This document shows positions 18,134 to 26,160 of a DNA stretch of 43,103 bases, piece after piece; within the stretch, counting starts at the first letter, position 1; each line of letters starts with the position of its first letter. The notes beneath the pieces were generated by a model that saw only the letters and a program-made list of their open reading frames with translations, was not told the DNA's origin and did no database searches. This DNA comes from Caldimicrobium sp. GTDB taxonomy: Bacteria > Desulfobacterota > Thermodesulfobacteria > Thermodesulfobacteriales > Thermodesulfobacteriaceae. Both the position numbers and the translations under genes were made by a program. The DNA lies in NCBI GenBank assembly GCA_025059715.1, contig JANXCE010000017.1:1-43103 (forward strand), read 5' to 3'.

Positions 18134-18160
18134 TAAAGTTTTAATGCCTAAACCCGATTA
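18134..18160 (+). promoter_or_regulatory. Sigma28 (FliA) promoter of fliS
   Basis: A perfect TAAAGTTT (18134-18141), 11 bases, then CCCGATTA (18153-18160), which matches 6 of 8 positions of GCCGATAA. It begins just after the fliD stop and lies about 35 bases before the fliS ATG. This gives fliS its own late-class flagellar promoter inside the operon. Confidence 0.8.
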
Positions 18161-18194
18161 ATTATGATTAAATAAAAAGATAGGGAGGGAGAAG

Positions 18195-18632
18195 ATGCTC
18201 AAGTTAAATAATACTTACTTAGAGAAAGAGGTTCTTCAAGCTTCACCTATTGAACAAATTCTCTTGCTCTACAATAAGGCTATCACTTTACTTAAGCAGG
18301 TTAAGCTCCTTTTGGAAAAGGATTATCTCACTGCCGAGGAAGTAAAACTTAAAGCAGAGGCCCTAACCAAAGCCATAGACATACTAATTTATCTAAGGGC
18401 TACCCTTGATTTGGACAAAGGTGGAGAAATTGCCCAAAATCTGGACAAGATTTATAGTATCATTATTGATGAACTATTCAAATTAACCTTTAGTAAGGAT
18501 ATCCAAGGTCTATCAGATAGCCTTGAAATTTTAGAGAAGTTAAAACAAGCTTGGCAGGACATCAAGGGCTCTGTTACACCTCATATTCAACCTAAAAAAC
18601 ATACCTTTAATTCCCTTAATTACCATCCTTAG
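18195..18632 (+). CDS. fliS: Flagellin-specific chaperone FliS
   Basis: FliS binds unpolymerised flagellin in the cytoplasm, preventing premature assembly and guiding it to export. The 145-residue helical protein begins with a short lead containing an NxYLExEVLQASP block, followed by IEQILLLYNKAITLL, the typical FliS N-terminus. RATLDLDKGGEIAQNLDKIYSII matches the second and third helices of the family (usually LDxxxGGEIAxNLxxLY). GGGAGG lies just upstream of the ATG. It sits 64 bases after fliD with its own sigma28 promoter. Confidence 0.92.
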   Translation: MLKLNNTYLEKEVLQASPIEQILLLYNKAITLLKQVKLLLEKDYLTAEEVKLKAEALTKAIDILIYLRATLDLDKGGEIAQNLDKIYSIIIDELFKLTFSKDIQGLSDSLEILEKLKQAWQDIKGSVTPHIQPKKHTFNSLNYHP

Positions 18633-18640
18633 GAGAGTCC

Positions 18641-18898
18641 GTGCCTAAGTCTCTACCAGACACATTATTAGAGATAGAAATATCAATAAAGAATAAAGAT
18701 TGGGAGAGAGCTTACGAATTATATAAGGAAATTGAAAGGAATTGGGAAGCCCATACAAAAGATCTGTCTATGGAAGAGGCAAAGAGGGCCTTAAAAATTG
18801 CTGACTTTATTGAAAGGTTACTTCAAGAGAATTTAGAAGGATTGAAGCTCAATTCCAAATATTTAGAGCTTCTTAAAAGTTATAATAAATTCCGTTAG
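18641..18898 (+). CDS. Small helical protein, possible FliT-like chaperone
   Basis: I do not recognise a specific family. The 85 residues are almost entirely helical and charged, with heptad-like spacing (ISIKNKDWERAYELYKEIER). Position decides the suggestion: it follows fliS by eight bases, where FliT, the FliD chaperone, is commonly encoded, and FliT proteins are short, variable helical bundles. The GTG start has AGGAGAG upstream. Its stop overlaps the stop of the convergent GGDEF gene by four bases. The gene is probably real; the FliT role is inference. Confidence 0.7.
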   Translation: MPKSLPDTLLEIEISIKNKDWERAYELYKEIERNWEAHTKDLSMEEAKRALKIADFIERLLQENLEGLKLNSKYLELLKSYNKFR

Positions 18899-19827
18899 CT
18901 CCTACGATCCAAAAAATAAGCTGAGCCAGTCATCGCTTTGACAACCTTTTTTACCTGAGCAGCTCTCTCCACAATTTCACCAAGGTGTTTAAATTTACCC
19001 TTAGTCACTGGCACAATGGCTATGGAAATAGATGGCAAGGGAACCTTCGTGACCTTTCCAAGTCTGTCCTTAGTTATGAAATATCCCCTCTCTAAATCTT
19101 CCTTTGTCAAAAAGGTAGGTAAAATTAGAGAAAACTTTTTGATTACCTCCTGGGAGATATTTTCTACTAATTCAAGGGGCACTATGTAAACAAAATCATC
19201 TCCACCAACATGTCCGACGAAACCTTCTTTGGTATAGGCATTTACCGTGGTGGTTAAAATTCGAGCTACATTTTTTATCAGCTCATCTCCCTTAGTAAAA
19301 CCGTAGAGATCATTATAGGCCTTAAAATTGTCTAAATCAGCATAGGCAACTCCAAAGGGAGTATCGCTTAGCAATATTTGTTGAAGAGTTTTCTCAATGG
19401 ACACATTACCTGGCAGACCAGTTAAGGGATTGTTATCAGATATACGTTCAATTCTCATCAAACATAGCTCTGCTCTTAAGAGAACTTCTTCAGGTTTAGC
19501 AGTGGTAAGGATAATATCATCCACCGCATGTAGATACTTTTTTATAGAGAGATCAAACTCGTCTAAGATAACCACTAAGGGGAGCCTCACTAAATTAAAA
19601 TATACCTTTATGTCCTTTATTAGGACTTCAAGACCCTGAGGGGATTTCTTATAGTGATAAAAAATTAAATCGGGCGGATTAAATAGAATAGCTTCAAAAA
19701 ATTTTTCTAACTTGTTAAATACCTTAATTTTAAAGGAGCCTTTGAGACATTCTCTCCATAAGTCAAAATGATTCGCTTTCTCCAAGTAAGAAAAGATTAT
19801 TTTTTTCTTAACAGCGGCAAGCCCCAT
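18895..19827 (-). CDS. REC-like plus GGDEF domain protein (putative diguanylate cyclase)
   Basis: This is a cytoplasmic two-domain signalling protein of 310 residues. The first ~120 residues have receiver-like strand-helix spacing (PPDLIFYHY near 51-59, LPLVVILDE near 82-90), but the usual phosphoacceptor Asp position is H58, so phosphorylation is unlikely. The GGDEF domain begins NPLTGLPGN at 133 and has the substrate block DLDNFKAYND (164-173). The active-site motif is GGDDF at 208-212, with Asp replacing the usual second acidic Glu. There is no RxxD inhibitory site five residues before it. Activity is therefore uncertain. It follows the HDOD gene by two bases. The stop overlaps that of the convergent 85-residue protein gene. 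Confidence 0.85.
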   Translation of the reverse strand: MGLAAVKKKIIFSYLEKANHFDLWRECLKGSFKIKVFNKLEKFFEAILFNPPDLIFYHYKKSPQGLEVLIKDIKVYFNLVRLPLVVILDEFDLSIKKYLHAVDDIILTTAKPEEVLLRAELCLMRIERISDNNPLTGLPGNVSIEKTLQQILLSDTPFGVAYADLDNFKAYNDLYGFTKGDELIKNVARILTTTVNAYTKEGFVGHVGGDDFVYIVPLELVENISQEVIKKFSLILPTFLTKEDLERGYFITKDRLGKVTKVPLPSISIAIVPVTKGKFKHLGEIVERAAQVKKVVKAMTGSAYFLDRRS

Positions 19828-19829
19828 TT

Positions 19830-20693
19830 TTAAACGAGTTCCCTCTTGAGTTCTTCGGTAAAGAATTTGAGCTCGTAAAGTCTCGGTTCTAAATTAAATA
19901 AAATTTCCTTTATCTCTGGGAAAGAGAGTTTTAATATTTTAAAAACTTCTGAATTGAGAGGGGGAACAGATTTATAGGGAGTTTCTCCATATCCCCTTGC
20001 ATGCACGAGAAAATTTGCTAAATGGATAATTGCTGCTTCCTGTTTATATTTCTTCGTTAGCTGAAGATTATGATGAGCTAAAACAGCTTCTATTAATCTT
20101 TCTGGTATATTCCACTGGGTCATAATAAAGGCCCCAATCTCCGCATGATCAAGGCCTAAGACAGCCTTTTCTGCCTCTAAGGGATCCTTACCTTCTTGTA
20201 TTAGTTTGATTAGATTTTTATAATCCTCTGCAAAGGCTACTTTCTCAATAACCCTTCCTAAATCATGGAGCAATCCCGCAGTAGCAATTTCTTGGGTTTC
20301 CTTGATTTCCAAGCGCTCTGCTATTATCTTAGAACAGGCAGCAACTCCAATAGAGTGTTCCCATAAACCCACATCTTCTTTGTGAATTATGTCAAATATA
20401 GATGAGGTCATGATGAGAATTTTCAGAACATTTATACCTAAGAGCATCATAGCTTGAGTGACAGTAGAGACCTTCTTAGGGAACCCGTAGAAAGCGGAAT
20501 TTGCTAATCTTAATACCTTTGTGGTAATAACTTGATCTTTTTCTATCACCTCAGCAATTTGATTTAGAGAGGTCCTCTCATCCTCGACCATTAGAATGAG
20601 TTTTTGAACCACCGGAGGAAGAGTGGGAAGGCCCTCTAATTTGCGAAGTTTTTTCTTAACTTCCTTTCTTTTTTCAGCAGGATCAATTATCAT
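19830..20693 (-). CDS. HDOD domain protein
   Basis: HDOD proteins are non-catalytic relatives of HD hydrolases used in signal transduction, often with cyclic-di-GMP or chemotaxis genes. The 287 residues show the family's start LEGLPTLPPVVQKLI, the DQVITTKVLRLANSAFYGFPKKV block and the HD core ATAGLLHDLGR, followed by DHAEIGAFIMTQWNIPERL and AHHN. Several metal-ligand positions of real HD enzymes (LLHD, HxxIG, HH) are present, so catalysis cannot be ruled out by eye. It lies between a small HD-GYP-leader-like gene and the GGDEF gene, with gaps of 2-3 bases, implying one transcript and a shared pathway. Confidence 0.88.
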   Translation of the reverse strand: MIIDPAEKRKEVKKKLRKLEGLPTLPPVVQKLILMVEDERTSLNQIAEVIEKDQVITTKVLRLANSAFYGFPKKVSTVTQAMMLLGINVLKILIMTSSIFDIIHKEDVGLWEHSIGVAACSKIIAERLEIKETQEIATAGLLHDLGRVIEKVAFAEDYKNLIKLIQEGKDPLEAEKAVLGLDHAEIGAFIMTQWNIPERLIEAVLAHHNLQLTKKYKQEAAIIHLANFLVHARGYGETPYKSVPPLNSEVFKILKLSFPEIKEILFNLEPRLYELKFFTEELKRELV

Positions 20694-20696
20694 ATT

Positions 20697-21011
20697 CTAT
20701 TCTTTGATTTTAAACTTTTCAAAAAGGAGCTCTTTAATGATTTCTTTTATTTGTAAAAGAGTCTCATCTTCAACTCCTTTAAATCTTTCCTCTAATGCCT
20801 GTAACTCCTCATCTAAGCTCTTTTCCCAGGGAAGCTTAACAGGGGTGCCTTCTACAGTGATATAGCTTACTCCTAAATCTTGAAATCTCTTTAACATCTC
20901 TTCAGTTATTTCTATCCCCTTTCCACAGAGTACCCTACCCTGACTATCTAAAACCTCTTCATAGGTCCTCATACCAGGTCTAATGAAACTTAAAGGAAGT
21001 CTTTGCATCAA
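20697..21011 (-). CDS. Small protein resembling the leader region of HD-GYP proteins
   Basis: Residues 1-60 of this 104-residue protein follow the pattern RLPLSFIRPGMRTYEEVLDSQGRVL then GIEITEEMLKRFQDLGVSYITVEG, which is commonly found at the N-terminus of HD-GYP phosphodiesterases and near HDOD proteins. Here no HD-GYP domain follows; a charged helical tail ends the protein. It may be a stand-alone input or partner module for the HDOD protein encoded three bases downstream. The ATG has AGGAGAG upstream. It follows hisG by 13 bases. Function is unknown. Confidence 0.72.
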   Translation of the reverse strand: MMQRLPLSFIRPGMRTYEEVLDSQGRVLCGKGIEITEEMLKRFQDLGVSYITVEGTPVKLPWEKSLDEELQALEERFKGVEDETLLQIKEIIKELLFEKFKIKE

Positions 21012-21024
21012 TCTCTCCTGTTTT

Positions 21025-21900
21025 TCAAATTACTTTATTTAAACTATACTCTATAATACCCTCAACCTCTAACTCTAACAGTTGTGGGACTAAGTCTCTC
21101 ACTTCCTTTTCTGAAACTACTACTTCTAAGGCATACCAATCTCGGTTATAAAGTTGTGAAATAGTGGGTGCGGTTATACTTGGAAGGAGGGCTACAACTC
21201 TCTCTAAGTTTTTTGCAGGGACATTCATTTTTAGGCCCACCTTTTTATGGGAATTAAGGGCACCTTTGAGTAAAACTGCAATTTGCTTAATTTTCCTTCT
21301 CTTCCATTCGTCTTGCCAAGCCCTTTCGTTAGCTATTAACTGAGGGTAAGTGATCAGTATCTCATGGATTATTTTCAGACCATGGGCTTTAATGGTGCTC
21401 CCGGTTTCAGTAACCTCTACTATTGCATCACAAAGCCCTTGCACTACCTTGGCTTCAGTTGCTCCCCAGGAGTAACTAACCTCAACAGGTATGCCCAAGT
21501 CTTCAAAATACCTTTTAGTGTAATTTACAAGTTCGGTACTTATTTTTTTTCCTCTTAAGTCTTCAAGGGATTTTATTCCTGAGTCCTCTTTTACCGCCAC
21601 CACCCATCGAGCAGGCCTTTTACTAACTTTTGAATAGGGCAAGTCCTCTACAATAACTACCTGAGAGTTGTTGTCAAGGATCCAATCCTTACCTGTTATA
21701 CCTCCATCAAGAATACCTGCTTCTACATATCTACTCATCTCCTGAGGCCTACAGATAACTAAAGCTAATTCAGGATCATCTACTTCAGGGAAATAGCTTC
21801 GGTGGTGGACTTCAATAGTCCAACCCGCCTTTTCGAAGAGATCTATGGTTGCCTTTTCTAAACTTCCCTTGGGAATTCCAAATTTAAGAACTCTTCCCAT
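21025..21900 (-). CDS. hisG: ATP phosphoribosyltransferase, long form
   Basis: HisG catalyses the first step of histidine synthesis, joining ATP and PRPP. At 291 residues it is the long (hexameric, HisZ-independent) form with a C-terminal regulatory domain. It starts [22 protein letters not shown], has [12 protein letters not shown] in the catalytic domain, and [22 protein letters not shown] as the PRPP-binding block. The last ~75 residues ([19 protein letters not shown], then IEYSLNKVI) form the ACT-like domain that normally mediates histidine inhibition. GGAGGAGG lies upstream of the ATG. It overlaps hisI by 17 bases. Confidence 0.96.
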   Translation of the reverse strand: MGRVLKFGIPKGSLEKATIDLFEKAGWTIEVHHRSYFPEVDDPELALVICRPQEMSRYVEAGILDGGITGKDWILDNNSQVVIVEDLPYSKVSKRPARWVVAVKEDSGIKSLEDLRGKKISTELVNYTKRYFEDLGIPVEVSYSWGATEAKVVQGLCDAIVEVTETGSTIKAHGLKIIHEILITYPQLIANERAWQDEWKRRKIKQIAVLLKGALNSHKKVGLKMNVPAKNLERVVALLPSITAPTISQLYNRDWYALEVVVSEKEVRDLVPQLLELEVEGIIEYSLNKVI

Positions 21901-22279
21901 ATACCTCCTCCGGATCTACAAGTCTATTTTCGGTAATCTCTAAGGTGCCATCTCTTTTGATTTTGCGATAAAAACAAGACTCAAAGCCTTCGTGACATAT
22001 AGGTCCCTTAGGTAAGACCTTTATGAGTAAAGTATCTAAATCACAATCTATGAGAATGTCTCTAACCTCCAGAAAGTGTCCAGAGATTTCTCCCTTCAAC
22101 CAGAGTTTTTTCCTGCTTCTGCTGTAAAAATGGACTTTTCCAGTAGTTAAGGTCAAGTTAAAGGCTTCTTCGTTCATATATCCTAACATAAGAACTTTCC
22201 CTGTGCGAGCATCTTGAATAATCGCAGGAATTAACCCTTCTCCCTTTGAGAAGTCAGGCCATTCTTTTCTCATTGGCAT
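21884..22279 (-). CDS. hisI: Phosphoribosyl-AMP cyclohydrolase
   Basis: HisI opens the adenine ring of phosphoribosyl-AMP, the third histidine step. The 131-residue protein is the cyclohydrolase alone, not the HisIE fusion: no pyrophosphohydrolase domain follows. Conserved blocks include [28 protein letters not shown], the metal site around [12 protein letters not shown] and [11 protein letters not shown], with zinc-binding cysteines. The start may be at 22279 (MPMRKEW) or at the next ATG, 22273, which overlaps the trpC stop as ATGA; the latter is the more usual arrangement. The gene sits between trpC and hisG; hisE must be elsewhere. Confidence 0.95.
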   Translation of the reverse strand: MPMRKEWPDFSKGEGLIPAIIQDARTGKVLMLGYMNEEAFNLTLTTGKVHFYSRSRKKLWLKGEISGHFLEVRDILIDCDLDTLLIKVLPKGPICHEGFESCFYRKIKRDGTLEITENRLVDPEEVYGKSS

Positions 22280-23043
22280 CCCTCAACCATTTGTCTTAAA
22301 AGTTGTGAAGGATCAGGCTGTTGCACCAAAGAGGTGCCTATTAAAACTCCTTTGAAACCCGATTTTTTATAATTCCAAACTTCCATTGGTGTTCTAATCC
22401 CTGACTCAGCAATCACAGCAATATGGGAAGGTATTTTCTTTAAGAGCTTAAAACTATGCAGGGGATCAACCTTTAAGGTAGAAAGATCTCTATTATTTAT
22501 ACCCACAACTTTGGCCTCACAGGAAAGAGCCTTCTCTAAGTCTTCCTCGGTGTGAACTTCTATTAGAGCGGAGAGTCCTAATTTGTGGGCATAGGCATTC
22601 ATCTCTCTTAGTTCCTCCTTGGTTAAAATTCCTGCTATTAGAAGGATAAAGTCTGCCCCAAAGGCTTTAGCTTCTTCAATTTGAACGGGATCCAAGAGAA
22701 AATCCTTTCTTAAAAGAGGTAAAGAGGTATGCATTCTAATACCTGCCATGTATTCCAAGGAACCAAGGAAAAAAACTTCCTCGGTGATAACGGAAATAGC
22801 CTTAGCACCAGAGGCTTGATAAGTCTGGGCTAGCCAAATAGGGTCAAAATCCTTCCTCAAACTTCCCTTTAAGGGGCTTGCCCTTTTGACCTCCGCTATT
22901 ATGATAAACCCCTCCTTAAAAATATAATCCCTTAAATCAAAGGCGGGGCGATCCCAAAAGGGTCTAAAGTAAAGTCCCTTTTGTTTGCGCTTTAATACTT
23001 CAAAATACTTCTCTTTAAGTATTTCTTGTAAGATTTGATGCAT
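22270..23043 (-). CDS. trpC: Indole-3-glycerol phosphate synthase
   Basis: TrpC is a TIM-barrel enzyme that closes the indole ring in tryptophan synthesis. The 257-residue, single-function protein has [15 protein letters not shown] (catalytic Lys and substrate block), [35 protein letters not shown], and the phosphate-binding [10 protein letters not shown] and GVLIGTSLV ends. No TrpF is fused. It is the first gene of the trpC-hisI-hisG-signalling run, and other trp genes are not nearby. The ATG at 23041-23043 has no ribosome binding site and lies six bases after a strong extended -10, so the mRNA may be leaderless. Confidence 0.96.
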   Translation of the reverse strand: MHQILQEILKEKYFEVLKRKQKGLYFRPFWDRPAFDLRDYIFKEGFIIIAEVKRASPLKGSLRKDFDPIWLAQTYQASGAKAISVITEEVFFLGSLEYMAGIRMHTSLPLLRKDFLLDPVQIEEAKAFGADFILLIAGILTKEELREMNAYAHKLGLSALIEVHTEEDLEKALSCEAKVVGINNRDLSTLKVDPLHSFKLLKKIPSHIAVIAESGIRTPMEVWNYKKSGFKGVLIGTSLVQQPDPSQLLRQMVEGCQ

Positions 23044-23049
23044 TCTGTT

Positions 23050-23058
23050 ATTTTAACA
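23050..23058 (-). promoter_or_regulatory. Extended -10 promoter directly before trpC
   Basis: On the minus strand TGTTAAAAT forms an extended -10 (TG-N-TAAAAT), followed by six bases and then the trpC ATG. There is no good -35. A start site at the normal distance would fall on or next to the ATG. This is the same spacing as seen before the gene at 39398-40474. Confidence 0.5.
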
Positions 23059-23080
23059 TGATAGAATTTTTTTTAAAAGA

Positions 23081-23089
23081 TGGTAAAAT
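23081..23089 (+). promoter_or_regulatory. Extended -10 promoter of rpmH
   Basis: TGGTAAAAT (TG-N-TAAAAT) lies about 52 bases upstream of the rpmH ATG, with no clear -35. It faces away from the trpC promoter at 23050-23058, so the two divergent promoters share a 97-base spacer. Confidence 0.45.
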
Positions 23090-23140
23090 ATCCCCTTGAG
23101 AGCCTACTAAGGAAGAATTTGTCTACTTAGGAGGACTTTT

Positions 23141-23278
23141 ATGCCTAAGAGGACCTATCAGCCAAGTAAAATTAAGATGAAAAGAACCCATGGCTTTAGA
23201 GCCAGAATGAAAACTAGATCTGGAAGAAGGATATTAAAAAACAGAAGAAAAAAGGGCAGGCATCGTCTTACTGTATAA
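23141..23278 (+). CDS. rpmH: 50S ribosomal protein L34
   Basis: L34 is a small, very basic 50S protein. The 45 residues translate as [20 protein letters not shown] followed by [20 protein letters not shown] and HRLTV, a full-length and fully typical L34. GAGG about eight bases upstream sets the ATG. It opens the rpmH-rnpA-yidD-yidC-jag-mnmE block and is only five bases from rnpA. In many bacteria this block lies beside dnaA; here dnaA is about 10.6 kb away but in the same divergent orientation. Confidence 0.97.
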   Translation: MPKRTYQPSKIKMKRTHGFRARMKTRSGRRILKNRRKKGRHRLTV

Positions 23279-23282
23279 GAAG

Positions 23283-23639
23283 GTGCTAATTAAAAAAGAG
23301 TCTCTTTCTTCTAAGGAGAGGCTCACCTTAAATAAAGATTTTAAAAGGGTATTGGAAACGGGAAAAAAGCTCTGGCTTGACCGTTATTTACTCATAATCT
23401 ATACTCCTAACCATTTGAATTATAGGAGGTTAGGTCTTATAGTTTCTAAAAAGATTGGAAAAGCTACAAAGAGAAATAAAATTAAGAGGTTACTTAGAGA
23501 GTTATTTAGAAAAAATAAAGATATCTTCCCTCAAGGTGTTGACCTTATTATGATCCCACATCCAAACATCAAAAAATTAGATTATAATGCTTTAGTTGCT
23601 CTTCTAAAAAAAGAATTAGAAACCTTTCAAGAAATTTAA
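23283..23639 (+). CDS. rnpA: Ribonuclease P protein component
   Basis: This is the protein subunit of RNase P, which helps the catalytic RNA mature tRNA 5' ends. The 118-residue protein has the family pattern: an N-terminal LxxxxDFKRVLETGK, the central RRLGLIVSKKIGKATKRNKIKRLLRE containing the RNR basic helix, and GVDLIMIPHP near the end. The GTG start sits four bases after the rpmH stop, with AGAAGG overlapping that stop region, a compact coupling found widely. The RNase P RNA gene (rnpB) is not in the window. Confidence 0.95.
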   Translation: MLIKKESLSSKERLTLNKDFKRVLETGKKLWLDRYLLIIYTPNHLNYRRLGLIVSKKIGKATKRNKIKRLLRELFRKNKDIFPQGVDLIMIPHPNIKKLDYNALVALLKKELETFQEI

Positions 23640-23647
23640 GTTTTATT

Positions 23648-23902
23648 ATGATAAAAAACCTTTTTCTGAAAAGTATAAATTTTTATCAAAGATTTCTTTC
23701 TCCTATTCTTTCCACCTATCTAAACCTACATTGTAGATATATCCCCTCTTGCAGTGAATATGCTAAAATAGCTCTACAAGAATGGGGAATATGGAGGGGA
23801 TCTCTGTTAGCATTAAAAAGATTGTTAAAGTGTAATCCCCTGTTTCCTGGTGGTTATGATTATCCTCCTTCAAAAAAACACACTGCCAAGGAGGCCTCTT
23901 GA
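23648..23902 (+). CDS. yidD: Membrane protein insertion efficiency factor YidD
   Basis: YidD is a small membrane-associated protein that assists Sec/YidC-dependent insertion. The 84 residues contain the entire family core: FYQRFLSPIL, then CRYIPSCSEYAKIAL with three conserved cysteines, then GIWRGSLLALKRLLKCNPLFPGGYD. The tail after YDYPP is short and polar. It begins eight bases after rnpA and ends three bases before yidC. Confidence 0.96.
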   Translation: MIKNLFLKSINFYQRFLSPILSTYLNLHCRYIPSCSEYAKIALQEWGIWRGSLLALKRLLKCNPLFPGGYDYPPSKKHTAKEAS

Positions 23903-23905
23903 ATT

Positions 23906-25507
23906 ATGGATAATAGAGTTTTTTGGGCCATAATTTTATCTATGGTAGTGCTCTTATTATTTCATTATCTCTATATCTCCTATTATGCTCCTCAACCTAA
24001 GCTTGAAGAAGCCTCACCAAAAGTGAACCAAACTGAGAGTATCAAAGAAGCAAAAGTTCCCATGATAGAAGAAAAAAATCTCTTGCCAGTAAAGGATCTC
24101 TCTATTAAGACTCCTCTCTTTGAGGCCATGATCACAAGTTCAGGGGCAAGATTTAAAGAATTTAAACTCCTTAAGTATTATCAAGATCTTAAAAAGCAAA
24201 ACCCTATAGATATGGTTTCCTCTCCTACGGAAGGTCTTCCCTTTGAAATATATTTAGCTTCAATGCCTCAAGTCGCTTTGTTACCCTTTGAAGTTGTTAA
24301 TCAATCCTGGGAACCTCTTTATCTAAGAGATCATGAAAGGATATCTCTCCCTTTTAAAACTTTAGCTCCTGGGCTTGAAATTGAAAAAACTTATACCTTT
24401 AAGGGTGATTCCTACTATATCGATCTTGAAGTGAAAATCACCAATACATCCAATGAAACACTTAAGGATAGACTGCTCCTGAGAGGTGTTTTTGCCCCTT
24501 TTTCTAAGGGTAGCGATTATGTTTTTAAGGGCCCCTTTTATTATACAGACCATCTCATTGAGGTTGAACTTAAAGATACTCTCACTGAATACCTTGGACC
24601 CCTTAAATATTTAGGTTATATGGATGTTTATTTTGAATCCGCTGTTATTCCCTTACAACAAGGAAATTATAAGGCAACTTTTAGAAAATTATCCAAGGAA
24701 TTGGCGGAGTTTATACTCTGGACTGAGGAATTTAGCCTTTCTCCCAAAGAAAGCCTTAGTTATTCCTATAAGATTTATTTAGGGCCTAAAAGGACCGAAG
24801 ATCTTAAAAGGGAGTTTCCCCTCTTAGCCAAATCTCTTTACTTTGGTGTATTTGACATAATAGCTAAACCCCTCCTGTATCTTTTAAAATTTTTCTATCA
24901 ATTTACCCACAATTACGGTTGGGCCATTGTAATAGTTACAATAATTATTAGAATCCTCTTCTATCCCCTTAACCACTTAAGTTTTAAAAGCATGAAGAAG
25001 ATGCAGGAACTTCAGCCAATCTTCCAAAGATTAAAGGAAAAGTATAAAGATGATCCTCAGGCTTTACAAAGAGAAATAATGAATCTTTATAAAACTCATA
25101 AGATTAATCCCTTTTCTGGGTGCCTTCCTATTTTAATACAGATCCCTGTGTTTATTGCCTTTTATAACATTTTGCTTATGGCTATTGAACTGAGACATGC
25201 CCCCTTTCTCCTGTGGATTTCTGATTTATCTTCACCTGAGAGAATTTATCTCGGCTCTTGGGAACTTCCATTAATCGGCGGGATCCCTCTTCTCACCATA
25301 CTTATGGGTGCTTCTATGTTTATTCAGCAAAAGCTCACTCCTACTACTATGGATCCCACTCAGGAAAAAATTATGCTAATTCTTCCCATAATTTTTACCA
25401 TTATATTTATAAACTTTCCCTCAGGACTTGTTCTATACTGGTTAGTGAATAATATTCTTTCTATTATACAACAGATTGTTACTTTCAAACTATTTAAATC
25501 AAGATAA
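23906..25507 (+). CDS. yidC: Membrane protein insertase YidC
   Basis: YidC inserts and folds inner-membrane proteins with or without SecYEG. The 533-residue length and plan are the Gram-negative type: one N-terminal membrane segment (about 6-27), a large periplasmic beta-sandwich domain (about 45-330), then five C-terminal segments. The cytoplasmic coiled hairpin KMQELQPIFQRLKEKYKDDP and the motif GCLPILIQIPVFIAFYNILL mark the conserved insertase core. The C-terminus lacks a long basic tail. Its neighbours yidD and jag are standard partners. Confidence 0.97.
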   Translation: MDNRVFWAIILSMVVLLLFHYLYISYYAPQPKLEEASPKVNQTESIKEAKVPMIEEKNLLPVKDLSIKTPLFEAMITSSGARFKEFKLLKYYQDLKKQNPIDMVSSPTEGLPFEIYLASMPQVALLPFEVVNQSWEPLYLRDHERISLPFKTLAPGLEIEKTYTFKGDSYYIDLEVKITNTSNETLKDRLLLRGVFAPFSKGSDYVFKGPFYYTDHLIEVELKDTLTEYLGPLKYLGYMDVYFESAVIPLQQGNYKATFRKLSKELAEFILWTEEFSLSPKESLSYSYKIYLGPKRTEDLKREFPLLAKSLYFGVFDIIAKPLLYLLKFFYQFTHNYGWAIVIVTIIIRILFYPLNHLSFKSMKKMQELQPIFQRLKEKYKDDPQALQREIMNLYKTHKINPFSGCLPILIQIPVFIAFYNILLMAIELRHAPFLLWISDLSSPERIYLGSWELPLIGGIPLLTILMGASMFIQQKLTPTTMDPTQEKIMLILPIIFTIIFINFPSGLVLYWLVNNILSIIQQIVTFKLFKSR

Positions 25508-25518
25508 AGAGGTGGGTT

Positions 25519-26160
25519 ATGGAGAAGATTTTAGAACTTGAAGGGAAAAGTTTAGATCAGTTAGTTGAAAAGGCATGTCAAGATTTGGGTTGTCTTCCAC
25601 CGGATTTAGATATTGAGATTAAAGAGTTTGAGGCAGGGGGTATGTTAGGCTCTGGAAGAAAAATCAAGGCGGTTTTTAAAATTAAACCAGAAAAACTCCT
25701 CTCCGAAAGAGCCAACCGTGCTCTTACTTTTTTAAAGGAACTTTGTTTTTACAGTGACTTCAACTTAGAGACCCAAACTCAAATTCTTAAGGATCAAAGG
25801 GAAATTGTTATAATTCTTTCAGGAGAAGATACCAAGTATCTCCTTCAAAATGGTGGAGAGGTACTTTCTGCTGTAGAGTTTTTAGTAAATAAAGTGGTAG
25901 CTAAAGCCTTAGGTGTTGGTCCTAAAATTACTTTAAAAATTAAAGGGATAGATATAGAAAGGGAGAGAAAACTTGCTCAAGCGGTAAGGAAGGCCTTAGA
26001 ACTGATCAAAAAGGATCAAAAGGAGAGAACTATAAAGATTGGTAATAAACGAGAAGAAAGACTGGTTCTAAATATTATCAAGGAAGAAGGAGACTTTGAG
26101 GCAGAGGTAGTAGAGGATCAAAAGGGCAAAAGAGTTATTCTCAGGGTGAAAAATCCCTAA
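25519..26160 (+). CDS. jag: Jag/KhpB-type RNA-binding protein
   Basis: Jag (KhpB/EloR) proteins have a Jag_N domain, a KH domain and an R3H domain and bind RNA, often affecting cell elongation. The 213 residues show Jag_N (about 1-50, ELEGKSLDQLVEKACQDLG and GGMLGSGRKIKAVF), a KH-like region ending NGGEVLSAVEFLVNKVV, and a C-terminal R3H-like region. In that last part the Arg-x3-His motif is not intact: where ERRIVH is usual the sequence reads ERLVLN, so the His is absent. The gene lies between yidC and mnmE, with its stop abutting the mnmE GTG. Confidence 0.9.
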   Translation: MEKILELEGKSLDQLVEKACQDLGCLPPDLDIEIKEFEAGGMLGSGRKIKAVFKIKPEKLLSERANRALTFLKELCFYSDFNLETQTQILKDQREIVIILSGEDTKYLLQNGGEVLSAVEFLVNKVVAKALGVGPKITLKIKGIDIERERKLAQAVRKALELIKKDQKERTIKIGNKREERLVLNIIKEEGDFEAEVVEDQKGKRVILRVKNP

